From NCBI GenBank assembly GCA_035541895.1, contig DATKMK010000041.1, positions 1 to 37,750 of the forward strand: a stretch of DNA of 37,750 nt, in the 5' to 3' direction. Positions 1 through 8,578 of this stretch are shown piece after piece. The translations under genes were made by a program, and so were the position numbers. Source of the stretch: DATKMK01 sp035541895 (lineage in GTDB: Bacteria > Desulfobacterota > Binatia > HRBIN30 > JACQVA1). The notes beneath the pieces are model-generated. The model made no database searches and was not told where the DNA came from. It worked only from the letters and a program-made list of their open reading frames with translations. Every line of letters starts with the position of its first letter. Positions within the stretch are counted from its first letter, which is position 1.

Positions 1-793
1 CGATTTGACCTGGGGCCTTGTTGCCGCCGATGCTGGCGGCGGTGCAGGTCGTATACCCGCTGTCATGGCAAGACACCGAGATGGCATACGAAGAAACGGG
101 GCCGATCGTGTTATCGTTCACCTCGGGCCCGTCGCCGCTCACGTAGATGCCGTAGCCACCGTACGGGTTGATGGTGTTGTGGACAATCGCCACTGAATCG
201 GCCGTCGCGTAGATGCAGCCGTTGGAACATTGACTGATCGTACTGTCGAACACTCCCACGGAAGCGGTGGTGTAGATGCCATAGTAGCAGCCGTTGAGGG
301 TGCTCTTCGTCACCGTCGTGTTGGGTCCTCCATTGTTGATGCACGCGTATCCGCCGTAGATCTGCCCTTGAATGCGAACTTTCGAAATCGTCGTTGCCGA
401 GACGCCGTCCGCGACGACGATTCCCCAGTAGTAGAAAGTTTCGATGCTGAGGGTCTCAATCGTCACGTTGTTGGATTGCACATCGATGCCGTCTGGGTAG
501 CTCGCGATGATCACCACCCCAGTTTTGCTCGCCCCCTGGAGGATAAGACCGTCTTTGCCGGACGGGACCGTGACGGTTTCGAAATACTTGCCCGTTTTGA
601 CGAACACCGTGTCCCCGGCAGATGCGGCGGTGACACCTGCTTGAATGGTGGTCAGGCAGCCGTGCTTGCCACTGGGATCGACACAGATGGTGGCGGCGCG
701 CGCGGCAACTCCGGTTGCGGTCACGACAAGTACGGCCGCGATCGTGGCGATGTAGCCTTGTCGAACAGCCCTCGCAATCCGATTGTACGTCAT
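1..793 (-). CDS. Secreted right-handed beta-helix (pectate-lyase-like fold) protein, 3' end outside window
   Basis: Reading leftward from 793 gives 264 codons with no stop before the window edge, so the C-terminus is missing. The start is ATG 793 because GGAGG lies 7 nt upstream; an in-frame ATG at 799 is only 1 nt from that GGAGG. Residues 1 to about 33 are a classical Sec signal peptide (basic N-region, hydrophobic IATIAAVLVV, then AARA). The mature part opens with ICVDPSGKHGCLTTIQAGV and then short Asn/Gly/Thr/Ile-rich turns (GIVVADG, GIYTTAS, GIYVSGDG, NDNTIG) typical of parallel beta-helix coils, with several Cys. Such proteins are often polysaccharide lyases or surface adhesins; no catalytic residues can be assigned here. 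Identification is by fold pattern only. Confidence 0.8.
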   Translation of the reverse strand, partial: MTYNRIARAVRQGYIATIAAVLVVTATGVAARAATICVDPSGKHGCLTTIQAGVTAASAGDTVFVKTGKYFETVTVPSGKDGLILQGASKTGVVIIASYPDGIDVQSNNVTIETLSIETFYYWGIVVADGVSATTISKVRIQGQIYGGYACINNGGPNTTVTKSTLNGCYYGIYTTASVGVFDSTISQCSNGCIYATADSVAIVHNTINPYGGYGIYVSGDGPEVNDNTIGPVSSYAISVSCHDSGYTTCTAASIGGNKAPGQI

Positions 794-825
794 GCTCATT
801 CCTCCGTTCGCCTTTCGGCGGATGG

Positions 826-1026
826 CTACTGCCGGTAACTCGCCGGCTCGATGTTGCGTGTTCCGAATCCTGCTTCAATGCGCTCCATGCGTGCTTTCAG
901 CTCGGCGGTTTCCTGCGCCTGAGTGCGTAGATACTGTCGTCCTGCGTCGTGCGCACTCCCAAATGGGACGAAGACACGATGACGTGAATTATAGTTGACA
1001 CCGTCTACGCGTAATGTTGCTTGCAA
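826..1026 (-). CDS. Short hypothetical frame with coiled-coil C-terminus, possibly a gene remnant
   Basis: A 66-codon minus-strand frame from TTG 1026 ends 32 bp before the beta-helix gene start. Its C-terminal half (QAQETAELKARMERIEAGF) has the Glu/Lys/Arg/Leu spacing of a coiled coil, like the end of a longer surface or tail-fibre-type protein. The N-terminal half looks random, there is no ribosome binding site, and the frame closes upstream. I read it as the decayed 3' end of a former gene or a chance frame. Confidence 0.2.
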   Translation of the reverse strand: MQATLRVDGVNYNSRHRVFVPFGSAHDAGRQYLRTQAQETAELKARMERIEAGFGTRNIEPASYRQ

Positions 1027-1055
1027 CTGAAGCGCGCGCCTACCACGCGCACGCT

Positions 1056-1280
1056 TCAGAGGTCAAGGACAATCTCAGCGACAGCATGAGTCACCTGCTC
1101 TTTGGGGGATGTACTGCCTCCGCCGCTTGCGGTCACGGATGCTTTCCGGATGGCCATGACCAGAGCAGTCGCGGTGCCAGTGGGCTCGCGACCGCAATTG
1201 ATCGTCGCACCAGCACGAAGTGTCTTGTCGCGTGGACGCTTGAGGGTACGCCAATGTCCATCACAGTGGACAGTGTTCTC
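1056..1280 (-). pseudogene. Open minus-strand frame without a start codon, possible gene remnant
   Basis: On the minus strand 74 sense codons run between two stops. The translation (for example RAGATINCGREPTGTATALV and SPKEQVTHAVAEIVLDL) has a protein-like composition, but no plausible start codon lies near its N-terminal end. It does not join in frame with 826-1026. No family is recognised. It may be a remnant of a small gene. Confidence 0.15.
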
Positions 1281-1298
1281 TCAATTTGATTCCGTCTT

Positions 1299-1387
1299 CG
1301 TCATTCCCGCGCGTTTGTGGCGGGAATCCATCCGATCGACAGAACGAGCCGCCCCTGGATTCTTGCCGAAGGAGTGCGGGCATGACG
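1299..1387. repeat. Imperfect extragenic palindrome, REP/MITE-like
   Basis: CGTCATTCCCGC at 1299-1310 is mirrored by GCGGGCATGACG at 1376-1387, with one mismatch in 12. An inner pair (GGCGGGAATCCAT from 1319 and TGGATTCTTGCC near 1356) is also complementary with mismatches. The whole unit of about 89 bp could fold into a long hairpin. Outer arms of the CGTCATTCCCGC type are common in dispersed intergenic palindromes of proteobacteria. There is no transposase nearby. Confidence 0.55.
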
Positions 1388-1407
1388 CCACAGAAAACGA
1401 CAGCGAT

Positions 1408-1791
1408 TCAAACCAAGACGCTGCCGGCCGACGCCGAGGATGTCGAGACTTCCGTTCGCGAGGCGGGCGCTCCGCGGTGCCGGACGAGTGCGAAGACTTT
1501 CCCCTGGCCGGTTGACACGCTCGCACCTTCCAAGCGGTCAAGTTCGTCTTCGGACTCTTGGAAGTGCACGCCGCAACGCGCCGAAAGGACCGGCGGCTCG
1601 AGCGCTACGACAGCGATCGCCTGCTCAAGGCCAAGCGGCCAGTCGCGAACGTCAATCTGCTGGAGTTTGCGCTGGTATTTCATCTGGCGGCTCAGCTCGT
1701 AATCGATTCGCGCTGAGTTTTGCGACCACAAGATGTTGGGCTCGCCAATCCACCCTTGCCACACCGGTAGCGTTTTGCTACGAGACCGCAT
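1408..1791 (-). CDS. Hypothetical protein, 127 aa, unrecognised
   Basis: A minus-strand frame runs from ATG 1791, preceded by AGGA with a 3-nt spacer, to TGA at 1408. The translation has few low-complexity runs and a protein-like mix of residues (RIDYELSRQMKYQRKL, then EQAIAVVALEPPVL), ending in a Ser/Ala-rich tail. No signal peptide or known motif is visible. A competing plus-strand frame exists at 1541-1717. The gene would be divergent from guaB with 63 bp between starts. Confidence is low without homologues. Confidence 0.3.
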   Translation of the reverse strand: MRSRSKTLPVWQGWIGEPNILWSQNSARIDYELSRQMKYQRKLQQIDVRDWPLGLEQAIAVVALEPPVLSARCGVHFQESEDELDRLEGASVSTGQGKVFALVRHRGAPASRTEVSTSSASAGSVLV

Positions 1792-1854
1792 GGTTCCTAC
1801 AACATCCTGCGATTCACTCAATCGGCGCGGCCGCAACGGTAGCCGGAGGCCATG

Positions 1855-3324
1855 ATGTTTACGTACGACATGCCCGAGGGGCTGACGTTCGACGACGTGT
1901 TGCTGGTTCCCGGCGAATCGACGTTTCTCCCGCGCGAAGCCGACGTCGCGACGCTGTTCTCGCGGCGCGTACCGATCAACATTCCGCTGGTCAGCGCCGC
2001 GATGGACACGGTCACGGAGTCCCGCACGGCTATCGCGATGGCGCAGGAGGGCGGACTCGGCGTGATTCACCGCAACCTTGCGCTCGAAGATCAGGCGCGC
2101 GAGGTCGAGAAGGTCAAGAAGTCCGAGAGCGGCATCGTTCTCGATCCGGTCACCGTTCATCCGGAGCAGCACATCGCCGACGCGCTCGACATCATGTCAC
2201 GCTACAAGATTTCCGGATTGCCGGTCGTGAAGGACGGGCGTCTCGTCGGCATCCTCACCAACCGCGACCTGCGCTTCGAGAAGCGACTCGATCGCAAAGT
2301 TCGCGAGGTGATGACCAAGGACAACCTGGTCACCGGCAAGCTCGGCATCGACCCCGAAGCGGCAAAGGAGCTGCTGCACGAACACCGCATCGAGAAGCTG
2401 CTGATCGTCGACGACGATGGGCGGCTCAAAGGGCTGCTCACCGTCAAAGACATTCAGAAGGCCAAGCAGTTCCCCAACGCGTGCAAGGACGACCTCGGCC
2501 GCTTGCGCGTCGGTGCCGCGATAGGTACCGGGCCGGATCGGGCCGCGCGCGCCGACGCCGTGATCCGAGCGGGCGCCGATGTGCTGGTGATCGACACCGC
2601 GCACGGCCATTCCGCCAACGTGATCGAGACGCTCAGGGAAGTGAAGGCCGCATTTCCCAAGGTCGATGTGGTCGCCGGCAACGTCGCCACCGTCGAAGGC
2701 GCGCGGACCCTGGCGCGCGCCGGTGCCGATGCAATCAAGGTGGGCATGGGTCCGGCCTCGATCTGCACCACGCGCGTGGTGTCGGGCGTCGGTATCCCGC
2801 AACTCACCGCGATCGCGGATTGCGTGAAAGTCGCGCGCGACGTGGGTGTTCCGGTAATCGCCGACGGCGGCATCAAATTCTCGGGCGACATCACCAAAGC
2901 CCTGGCGGCGGGCGCGCATTCGGTGATGATCGGCAGCCTGTTCGCCGGCACCGAGGAGAGTCCCGGCGAAACCATCTTGTTTCAGGGTCGCACCTACAAG
3001 CTCTACCGCGGCATGGGTTCGCTCGAAGCGATGCGCGAACGGGAGGGCAGCCGTAATCGCTACGGACAGGATGACGAAGAAGCGCAACTCAAACTCGTTC
3101 CCGAAGGCATCGAGGGCCGCGTGCCGCACAAAGGTCCGTTGTCCTTCATCGTGCATCAGATGGTGGGCGGCCTGCAGGCGGGCATGGGTTACTGCGGCTG
3201 TCGCACGCTCGCGGATCTGCATGCCAACGCCCGCTTCTTGAAGGTGACGCAAGCCTCGTTGCAAGAGAGCCACGTCCACGACGTCTTCATCACCAAGGAA
3301 GCACCGAACTATCGGCGGGAGTGA
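1855..3324 (+). CDS. guaB: Inosine-5'-monophosphate dehydrogenase
   Basis: The protein (489 aa) oxidises IMP to XMP with NAD+, the committed step of GMP synthesis, in the cytoplasm. ATG 1855 is chosen over ATG 1852 because GGAGG at 1845-1849 is 5 nt from it. The N-terminal TIM-barrel segment (LTFDDVLLVPGESTFLPRE) is followed by a CBS pair at about residues 95-205, then NAD/IMP-site motifs GADVLVIDTAHGHS and VIADGGIKFSGDI. The catalytic Cys is about residue 304, close to E. coli Cys305. The catalytic loop reads GPASICTTR where most bacterial enzymes have GPGSICTTR. The flap motif YRGMGSLEAM is intact. guaA follows after a 97-bp repeat-filled gap, suggesting a guaBA unit. Confidence 0.97.
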   Translation: MFTYDMPEGLTFDDVLLVPGESTFLPREADVATLFSRRVPINIPLVSAAMDTVTESRTAIAMAQEGGLGVIHRNLALEDQAREVEKVKKSESGIVLDPVTVHPEQHIADALDIMSRYKISGLPVVKDGRLVGILTNRDLRFEKRLDRKVREVMTKDNLVTGKLGIDPEAAKELLHEHRIEKLLIVDDDGRLKGLLTVKDIQKAKQFPNACKDDLGRLRVGAAIGTGPDRAARADAVIRAGADVLVIDTAHGHSANVIETLREVKAAFPKVDVVAGNVATVEGARTLARAGADAIKVGMGPASICTTRVVSGVGIPQLTAIADCVKVARDVGVPVIADGGIKFSGDITKALAAGAHSVMIGSLFAGTEESPGETILFQGRTYKLYRGMGSLEAMREREGSRNRYGQDDEEAQLKLVPEGIEGRVPHKGPLSFIVHQMVGGLQAGMGYCGCRTLADLHANARFLKVTQASLQESHVHDVFITKEAPNYRRE

Positions 3325-3326
3325 GA

Positions 3327-3421
3327 CGAATGCGGCGTGCGGAGTGCGGAATGGGGAATCGGGAGTTTAGGAGGGGAAAGGGCTGGAATTCCGCATTCCG
3401 AATTCCGCATTCCGCATTCGC
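3327..3421 (+). repeat. Heptad-repeat hairpin element A between guaB and guaA
   Basis: Six tandem 7-bp units of the GGAATGC type start at 3327, 3334, 3341, 3348, 3355 and 3362. They are followed after a purine-rich loop by complementary units (GGAATTCCGCATTCCG and similar) at 3385-3421. The outermost 9 bp pair perfectly: CGAATGCGG 3327-3335 with CCGCATTCG 3412-3420. The right arm ends one base before the guaA ATG. The loop holds AGGAGGGG at 3369-3376, which is 45 nt from the start. A 25-bp block at 3385-3409 recurs exactly in element B at 5014-5038. Confidence 0.8.
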
Positions 3422-4948
3422 ATGATTCTCATTCTCGACTTCGGCTCCCAATATACGCAACTGATCGCGCGGCGCGTGCGCGAAGCCAAGGTGTACTGCG
3501 AGCTGCATCCGTTCTCGTTGCCGATCGAGCGCATCCGGGCGATCCGACCCGAAGGCATCATACTTTCCGGCGGTCCGGCGAGCGTGTACGCTGCGGAGGC
3601 GCCGATCTCCGATCCCGCGGTGATCGATGTCGGCGTGCCGGTGCTCGGCATCTGTTACGGCATGGGAATCCTGCTCCAACAGCGCGGCGGCGCCGTCGCT
3701 CCCGCCGAGCGCCGCGAGTTCGGGCCGGCGGATGTGAGCATCGACGACGCGATCGATCTGTTCGCCGGCGTCCCTGCGACCACCCCGGTATGGATGAGCC
3801 ACGGCGATCGCATGGAACGACTGCCGCGCGATTGGCGCGTACTGGCCCACAGCACGAATTCGCCGATTGCCGCGTGCCGCGATCCCGACGGACGGCTCTT
3901 CGGCGTCCAGTTTCATCCTGAGGTGGCGCACACGCGCGACGGCCGGAGAATTCTGCACAACTTCCTCTTCAACATTTGTCACGCCCGCGCCGATTGGACG
4001 ATGGAAAACTTCGTCGCCCGCGAGAGCGCGCGCATCCGTGCGCGCGTGGGAACGTCCGGCGTGGTGTGCGGACTCAGCGGCGGTGTCGACTCGACAGTGG
4101 TCGCCGCGTTGCTGCATCACGCCATCGGCGACCAACTCACCTGCATCTTCGTCGACAACGGCGTGCTGCGGCGCGACGAGGCTCGGCACGTGACCGCACT
4201 CCTGCGTGATCGGTTCCATTTTCGCGTCGAGGCGGTCGACGCCGGCGCGCGCTTTCTCCAACGTTTGGCCGGGGTCGAAGATCCGGAACAGAAACGCCGG
4301 ATCATCGGCGGCACCTTCATCGAGGTGTTCGAGGAAGCCGCGCGCGGGCTGCGCGACGTGAAGTTTCTCGCCCAGGGCACGCTCTATCCCGACGTGATCG
4401 AGTCGGTGTCGTTCAAAGGCCCGTCGGCGACGATCAAGAGCCATCACAACGTCGGCGGCTTGCCCGAGCGCATGAAGTTCGAACTCATCGAACCGCTGCG
4501 CGAACTGTTCAAAGACGAAGTCCGCGAGCTCGGCAAAGTGCTGGGAATCCCCGCGGAAATCGTCGGCCGCCATCCGTTTCCAGGCCCCGGCTTGGCGATT
4601 CGCATCATCGGAGAGGTGACCGCCGAGCGCGTCGCGGTGCTGCAACACGCCGATGCGATCGTCGACGAAGAGATTCGCGCCGCGGGTTGGTACGATCAAC
4701 TGTGGCAAGCGTTCGCCGTGCTGTTGCCGGTGAAAACGGTCGGCGTCATGGGCGACGAGCGCACGTACGAGAATGTCTTGGCGCTGCGTGCCGTCACCAG
4801 TGTCGACGGCATGACCGCCGACTGGGCGCGGCTGCCCGGCGACCTGCTTGCGAAAGTTTCGAGTCGCGTTATCAACGAAGTCCGCGGCGTCAATCGGGTG
4901 GTGTACGACATCTCGTCGAAGCCGCCGGCGACGATCGAATGGGAATGA
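3422..4948 (+). CDS. guaA: GMP synthase (glutamine-hydrolysing)
   Basis: The 508-aa enzyme converts XMP, ATP and glutamine to GMP. It begins with ILILDFGSQYTQLIARRV, the normal N-terminus of GuaA, which fixes ATG 3422. The class I amidotransferase domain shows the nucleophile elbow GICYGMGILL and the catalytic His in GVQFHPEVAH. The ATP pyrophosphatase domain carries the PP-loop GLSGGVDSTVVAALL and KGPSATIKSHHNVGGLP. The C-terminal dimerisation domain has RHPFPGPGLAIRIIGE and ends KPPATIEWE. All key residues look intact. No Shine-Dalgarno lies at normal spacing, because the repeat arm abuts the start codon; translation may be weak, coupled or dependent on RNA folding. Confidence 0.97.
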   Translation: MILILDFGSQYTQLIARRVREAKVYCELHPFSLPIERIRAIRPEGIILSGGPASVYAAEAPISDPAVIDVGVPVLGICYGMGILLQQRGGAVAPAERREFGPADVSIDDAIDLFAGVPATTPVWMSHGDRMERLPRDWRVLAHSTNSPIAACRDPDGRLFGVQFHPEVAHTRDGRRILHNFLFNICHARADWTMENFVARESARIRARVGTSGVVCGLSGGVDSTVVAALLHHAIGDQLTCIFVDNGVLRRDEARHVTALLRDRFHFRVEAVDAGARFLQRLAGVEDPEQKRRIIGGTFIEVFEEAARGLRDVKFLAQGTLYPDVIESVSFKGPSATIKSHHNVGGLPERMKFELIEPLRELFKDEVRELGKVLGIPAEIVGRHPFPGPGLAIRIIGEVTAERVAVLQHADAIVDEEIRAAGWYDQLWQAFAVLLPVKTVGVMGDERTYENVLALRAVTSVDGMTADWARLPGDLLAKVSSRVINEVRGVNRVVYDISSKPPATIEWE

Positions 4949-4957
4949 GTCGAAGGT

Positions 4958-5038
4958 GGAATGCGGAGTTGGCAATGCGGAATGCGGACTGCGGAATGCG
5001 GAATTGTGGATCGGGAATTCCGCATTCCGAATTCCGCA
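4958..5038 (+). repeat. Heptad-repeat hairpin element B between guaA and dnaE
   Basis: Eight in-phase 7-bp units start at 4958, 4965, 4972, 4979, 4986, 4993, 5000 and 5007 (GGAATGC, GGAGTTG, GCAATGC, GGAATGC, GGACTGC, GGAATGC, GGAATTG, TGGATCG). They are followed directly by the inverted arm GGAATTCCGCATTCCG and onward to 5038. The units at about 4982-5005 pair with the right arm almost perfectly over more than 20 bp. The right arm shares 25 identical bases with element A. No coding frame uses it. Confidence 0.8.
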
Positions 5039-5076
5039 CTAGTTAGAGCTGCCGGGTCGGCGGTGGGGTGGGGGTC

Positions 5077-8000
5077 ATGTCGTTCGTTCATTTGCATCTG
5101 CACACGCAGTATTCGCTGTTGGACGGGGCCAACAAGATCGAGCATCTGATTCCGCGGGTGAAGGCTGCAGGCATGCCGGCGGTTGCCATGACCGATCACG
5201 GCAACATGTTCGGCACCGTCGAGTTCTACAAGGCCGCTGTCGCGGCGGGCGTGCAGCCGATCTTGGGTTGCGAGGTCTACGTCGCGCCCGGCAGCCGTCA
5301 TGAGAAGCGGCCGATCCGCGGCGACGACTACGAGGCCGGCGGCAACTTCCATCTCATTTTGTTGGCGATGAACCGCGACGGGTATCGCAACCTCTGCCGC
5401 CTGGTGACGCTCGGTTACACCGAGGGCTTCTACTACAAGCCGCGGATCGACAAAGACGTGCTGCGGGAACTCAACGGCGGTTTGATCGCGCTGTCCGGAT
5501 GTCTCGCGAGCGAGGTGAATCAAGCCATCGCCAGCGGGTCGATGGAGCGTGCGCGCGCCGTACTCGAGGAGTATCGCGCGATCTTCGATGATCGCTACTA
5601 CGTCGAGATCCAGGACAACCATCTGCCGCAGCAGGAGCGCGCCAACACCGAGCTGATTCGCTTGGCCCACGAAATGGGCTTGCCGTTGGTGGCGACCAAC
5701 GACTGCCATTACCTTCAACCCGAAGACGCTTCCGCCCATGAGGTGCTTTTGTGTATTCAGACCGGCAAGACGCTCGACGATCCGTCGCGCTGGCGTTTCG
5801 AAACCGATCAGTTGTACGTGAAGGACGCCGCGCAGATGGCTGCGGCCTTTCCGCAGCATCCCGAGGCGATTGCCAACACGGTCGACATCGCCCGCCGCTG
5901 CGACCTCGAATTGACCTTCGGCAAGTATCAATTCCCGGTCTTCACTGCACCCGATCATGAAACGCTCGAAGTGTACCTCGAACGTCAAGCACGTACCGGA
6001 CTCGAAGAGCGCCTCGTGGCACTGCGCGCGCAAGACGACTGGAGTGCCGCGCGCGAGCAAACGTATCAAGACCGGCTCGCCACCGAACTTACCGTGATCA
6101 AGAAGATGGGGTTTGCCGGCTACTTCCTCATCGTCGCCGACTTCACCAACTACGCCAAACAGCACGGCATCCCGGTCGGTCCCGGACGCGGCTCGGCAGC
6201 CGGCAGCCTGGTCGCCTACGCCCTGCGCATCACCGATCTCGACCCGTTGCCGTACAACTTGCTCTTCGAGCGCTTTCTCAATCCCGAGCGCAAGTCGATG
6301 CCCGACATCGACATGGACTTCTGTTTCGAGCGCCGCGACGAAGTGATTCGCTACGTCCGCGAGAAGTACGGCGACGATCGCGTCGCCCAGATCATCACGT
6401 TCGGAACCTTGAAGGGGAAGGCTGCCATCAAAGACGTCGGCCGCGTGCTCGGCTTCAACTTCAACGAGACCGACAAGATCGCCAAACTCTATCCCGCCCC
6501 GAAGCAGGGCAAAGACTTCGCGCTCGAAAAGGCGATCGAGATGGAGCCGCGGCTCAAGGCGGTGCGCGACACCGGCGAGCGCGAACGCAAACTGTTCGAA
6601 CACGCGCTGAAGCTCGAAGGCTTGTTGCGCCATTCCTCGAAGCATGCCGCGGGAATTGTCATCGCTGATCGGCCGTTGGTCGAGATGTTGCCGATGTTCA
6701 AAGACAAGGACGGCAACGTCATGACCCAGTTCGGCTGGGAAGAAGTCGATGCCATCGGCTTGATCAAGTTTGACTTCCTCGGCCTGAAGACGCTGACCCT
6801 GCTGGCCAAGGTCGTGCAGCGTGTGCGAGACGGGCGCGGCGTCGAGATCGATCTGGCCCGCCTGCCCCTGACCGACAAGGCGACCTACAAGCTCATTGCG
6901 AAGGGCGACACCGTCGGCGTGTTTCAAATGGAATCCGGCGGCATGCGCAACCTCGTCACGCAGTTGCGGCCGTCCAATTTCGAAGAGATCATCGCCGTGC
7001 TGGCGCTGTTTCGTCCGGGCCCGCTCGATAGCGGCATGGTCGATCAGTTCATTAAGCGCAAACACGGCAAAGAGCCGGTGCAGTATCTCCATCCGGCGCT
7101 CAAGCCGGTGCTCAAGGACACCTACGGCGTCATCGTCTATCAAGAGCAAGTAATGCAGATCGCCCAGGTGCTCGCCGGTTACAGCCTCGGCGACGCCGAC
7201 AACTTGCGCCGCGCGATGGGGAAGAAGGATCCCGAGAAAATGGCCAAGGAGCGCGAGCGATTCGTCGCCGGCGCGCATAAACAGGGCATCGCGGAGAAAC
7301 AGGCGGGTGAGATCTTCGACCAGATGGAGACCTTCGCGGCGTACGGCTTCAACAAGTCGCACTCCGCGGCGTACGCGCTGATTTCCTACCAGACCGCCTA
7401 CCTGAAGGCGCACTACCCGGAGGAATTTCTCGCGGGACTGTTGACGCTGGAAATGGGCGACACCGACAAGACGTACAAGAACATCGCCGAGTGCCGCGAG
7501 CGCAAGATCGCCATCCTGCCGCCCGATGTCAATGAAAGCCACGCCGATTTCACCGTTGTGCAACTGGGCGACGGCCCGCGCGCGATCCGCTTTGGTTTGG
7601 GCGCGGTCCGCGGTGTCGGCGCGAAGGCCGTCGACGCAATCGTCGAAGCCCGGCAGTCCGGAGCGCTGCGCGATCTAGGGGATTTCGCCAAACGCGTGAC
7701 CAGTCAGCAAGTGAACAAACGGGTAATCGAAAGCCTGATCAAGTGTGGTGCGTTCGATTTCAGCGGCGCGCCGCGCCGGCGGATGATTGAAGCACTCGAT
7801 ACGATTCTGCGCTGGGCTGGGCAGGGCAGTCGACCGGAAAATGCGAATCAGATTGGGTTGTTCGCCGGCACCAAGCTCGCCGAGTCGGTGAGCGCGCCGC
7901 CGCCGTTGCCCGACCTTCCGGAGTGGCCGCAAGCCGACCTGTTGCGCGCCGAACGCGAGACCATCGGCTTCTTCATCACCGGTCACCCGCTCGACAAGTA

Positions 8001-8562
8001 CGAACGCGACCTCCGCCGCTTCACCGATGCCGCGACGGTCGATTTGCGGGCCCGCGAGAACGGCAGCAAATCCCGCGTCGGGGGGGTGATCCACACCCTC
8101 AAATTGAAGAACAGCAAGAAGGGCGATCGCTACGCGACGTTCGCACTCGAAGATAAGACCGGCGTGGTCGAGGTGATCGCATGGCCCGAGACCTACCGGA
8201 AATTCGAGGCGACGATTCACGCCGATGACCCGGTTGTGGTCGCCGGCACGCTCGACGTGGGCGAGGAACGCTGTCAGTTGATCGCCGACGAAATCGTTCC
8301 CCTGGTGGCGGCACGCGAGAAGGCGGTCAAGCAAGTCCACTTCGCGCTGCTGGCCGACCGCCTCACCGAGCAGCACCTGCACAAGCTGCGCGATACGTTG
8401 TCGCAGCACCGCGGCACGACCCCGGCGTTCCTCCACTTGCTGCTGCCGGATCGCACCGAAACCGTCATCGCGCTCCCGTCCGCCCTGCGCGTCGCCCCGA
8501 GCGACCGCTTGGTCGAAGAAGTCGATGGGATGTTGGGCAACGGCGTCACGACATTTCAATAG
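5077..8562 (+). CDS. dnaE: DNA polymerase III alpha subunit
   Basis: The protein has 1161 aa, almost the same as E. coli DnaE (1160), and is the replicative polymerase subunit. ATG 5077 gives the canonical SFVHLHLHTQYSLLDG; an in-frame GTG at 5068 would only add three residues. Visible domains in order are: N-terminal PHP (HLHLHTQYS, MTDHGNMFG), catalytic palm (PGRGSAAGSLVAYALRITDL and the acidic triad in PDIDMDFCFERR), thumb and fingers with GVIVYQEQVMQIAQ and YGFNKSHSAAYAL, a helix-hairpin-helix (GLGAVRGVGAKAVDAI), and a C-terminal OB fold (RVGGVIHTLKLKNSKKGDR). It is the DnaE1 type, not PolC. The upstream gap contains heptad-repeat element B. Confidence 0.98.
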   Translation: MSFVHLHLHTQYSLLDGANKIEHLIPRVKAAGMPAVAMTDHGNMFGTVEFYKAAVAAGVQPILGCEVYVAPGSRHEKRPIRGDDYEAGGNFHLILLAMNRDGYRNLCRLVTLGYTEGFYYKPRIDKDVLRELNGGLIALSGCLASEVNQAIASGSMERARAVLEEYRAIFDDRYYVEIQDNHLPQQERANTELIRLAHEMGLPLVATNDCHYLQPEDASAHEVLLCIQTGKTLDDPSRWRFETDQLYVKDAAQMAAAFPQHPEAIANTVDIARRCDLELTFGKYQFPVFTAPDHETLEVYLERQARTGLEERLVALRAQDDWSAAREQTYQDRLATELTVIKKMGFAGYFLIVADFTNYAKQHGIPVGPGRGSAAGSLVAYALRITDLDPLPYNLLFERFLNPERKSMPDIDMDFCFERRDEVIRYVREKYGDDRVAQIITFGTLKGKAAIKDVGRVLGFNFNETDKIAKLYPAPKQGKDFALEKAIEMEPRLKAVRDTGERERKLFEHALKLEGLLRHSSKHAAGIVIADRPLVEMLPMFKDKDGNVMTQFGWEEVDAIGLIKFDFLGLKTLTLLAKVVQRVRDGRGVEIDLARLPLTDKATYKLIAKGDTVGVFQMESGGMRNLVTQLRPSNFEEIIAVLALFRPGPLDSGMVDQFIKRKHGKEPVQYLHPALKPVLKDTYGVIVYQEQVMQIAQVLAGYSLGDADNLRRAMGKKDPEKMAKERERFVAGAHKQGIAEKQAGEIFDQMETFAAYGFNKSHSAAYALISYQTAYLKAHYPEEFLAGLLTLEMGDTDKTYKNIAECRERKIAILPPDVNESHADFTVVQLGDGPRAIRFGLGAVRGVGAKAVDAIVEARQSGALRDLGDFAKRVTSQQVNKRVIESLIKCGAFDFSGAPRRRMIEALDTILRWAGQGSRPENANQIGLFAGTKLAESVSAPPPLPDLPEWPQADLLRAERETIGFFITGHPLDKYERDLRRFTDAATVDLRARENGSKSRVGGVIHTLKLKNSKKGDRYATFALEDKTGVVEVIAWPETYRKFEATIHADDPVVVAGTLDVGEERCQLIADEIVPLVAAREKAVKQVHFALLADRLTEQHLHKLRDTLSQHRGTTPAFLHLLLPDRTETVIALPSALRVAPSDRLVEEVDGMLGNGVTTFQ

Positions 8563-8578
8563 TCGTTGATCACCGATG

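Noticed and set aside
1541..1717. Plus-strand frame in the region before guaB, ending LAAQLVIDSR
   Set aside because: It has no start or ribosome binding site and many Arg/Lys runs; the minus-strand reading at 1408-1791 looks more protein-like, though neither is certain.
4958..5038. Heptad array considered as a CRISPR array
   Set aside because: Units are 7 bp with no spacers, and the second half is inverted. There are no cas genes.
4696..7563. A 955-codon open frame on the minus strand across guaA and dnaE
   Set aside because: It is antisense to two full-length, motif-complete genes, and its His/Arg/Asp-rich translation has no recognisable domain. High-GC codon use on the plus strand creates such frames.
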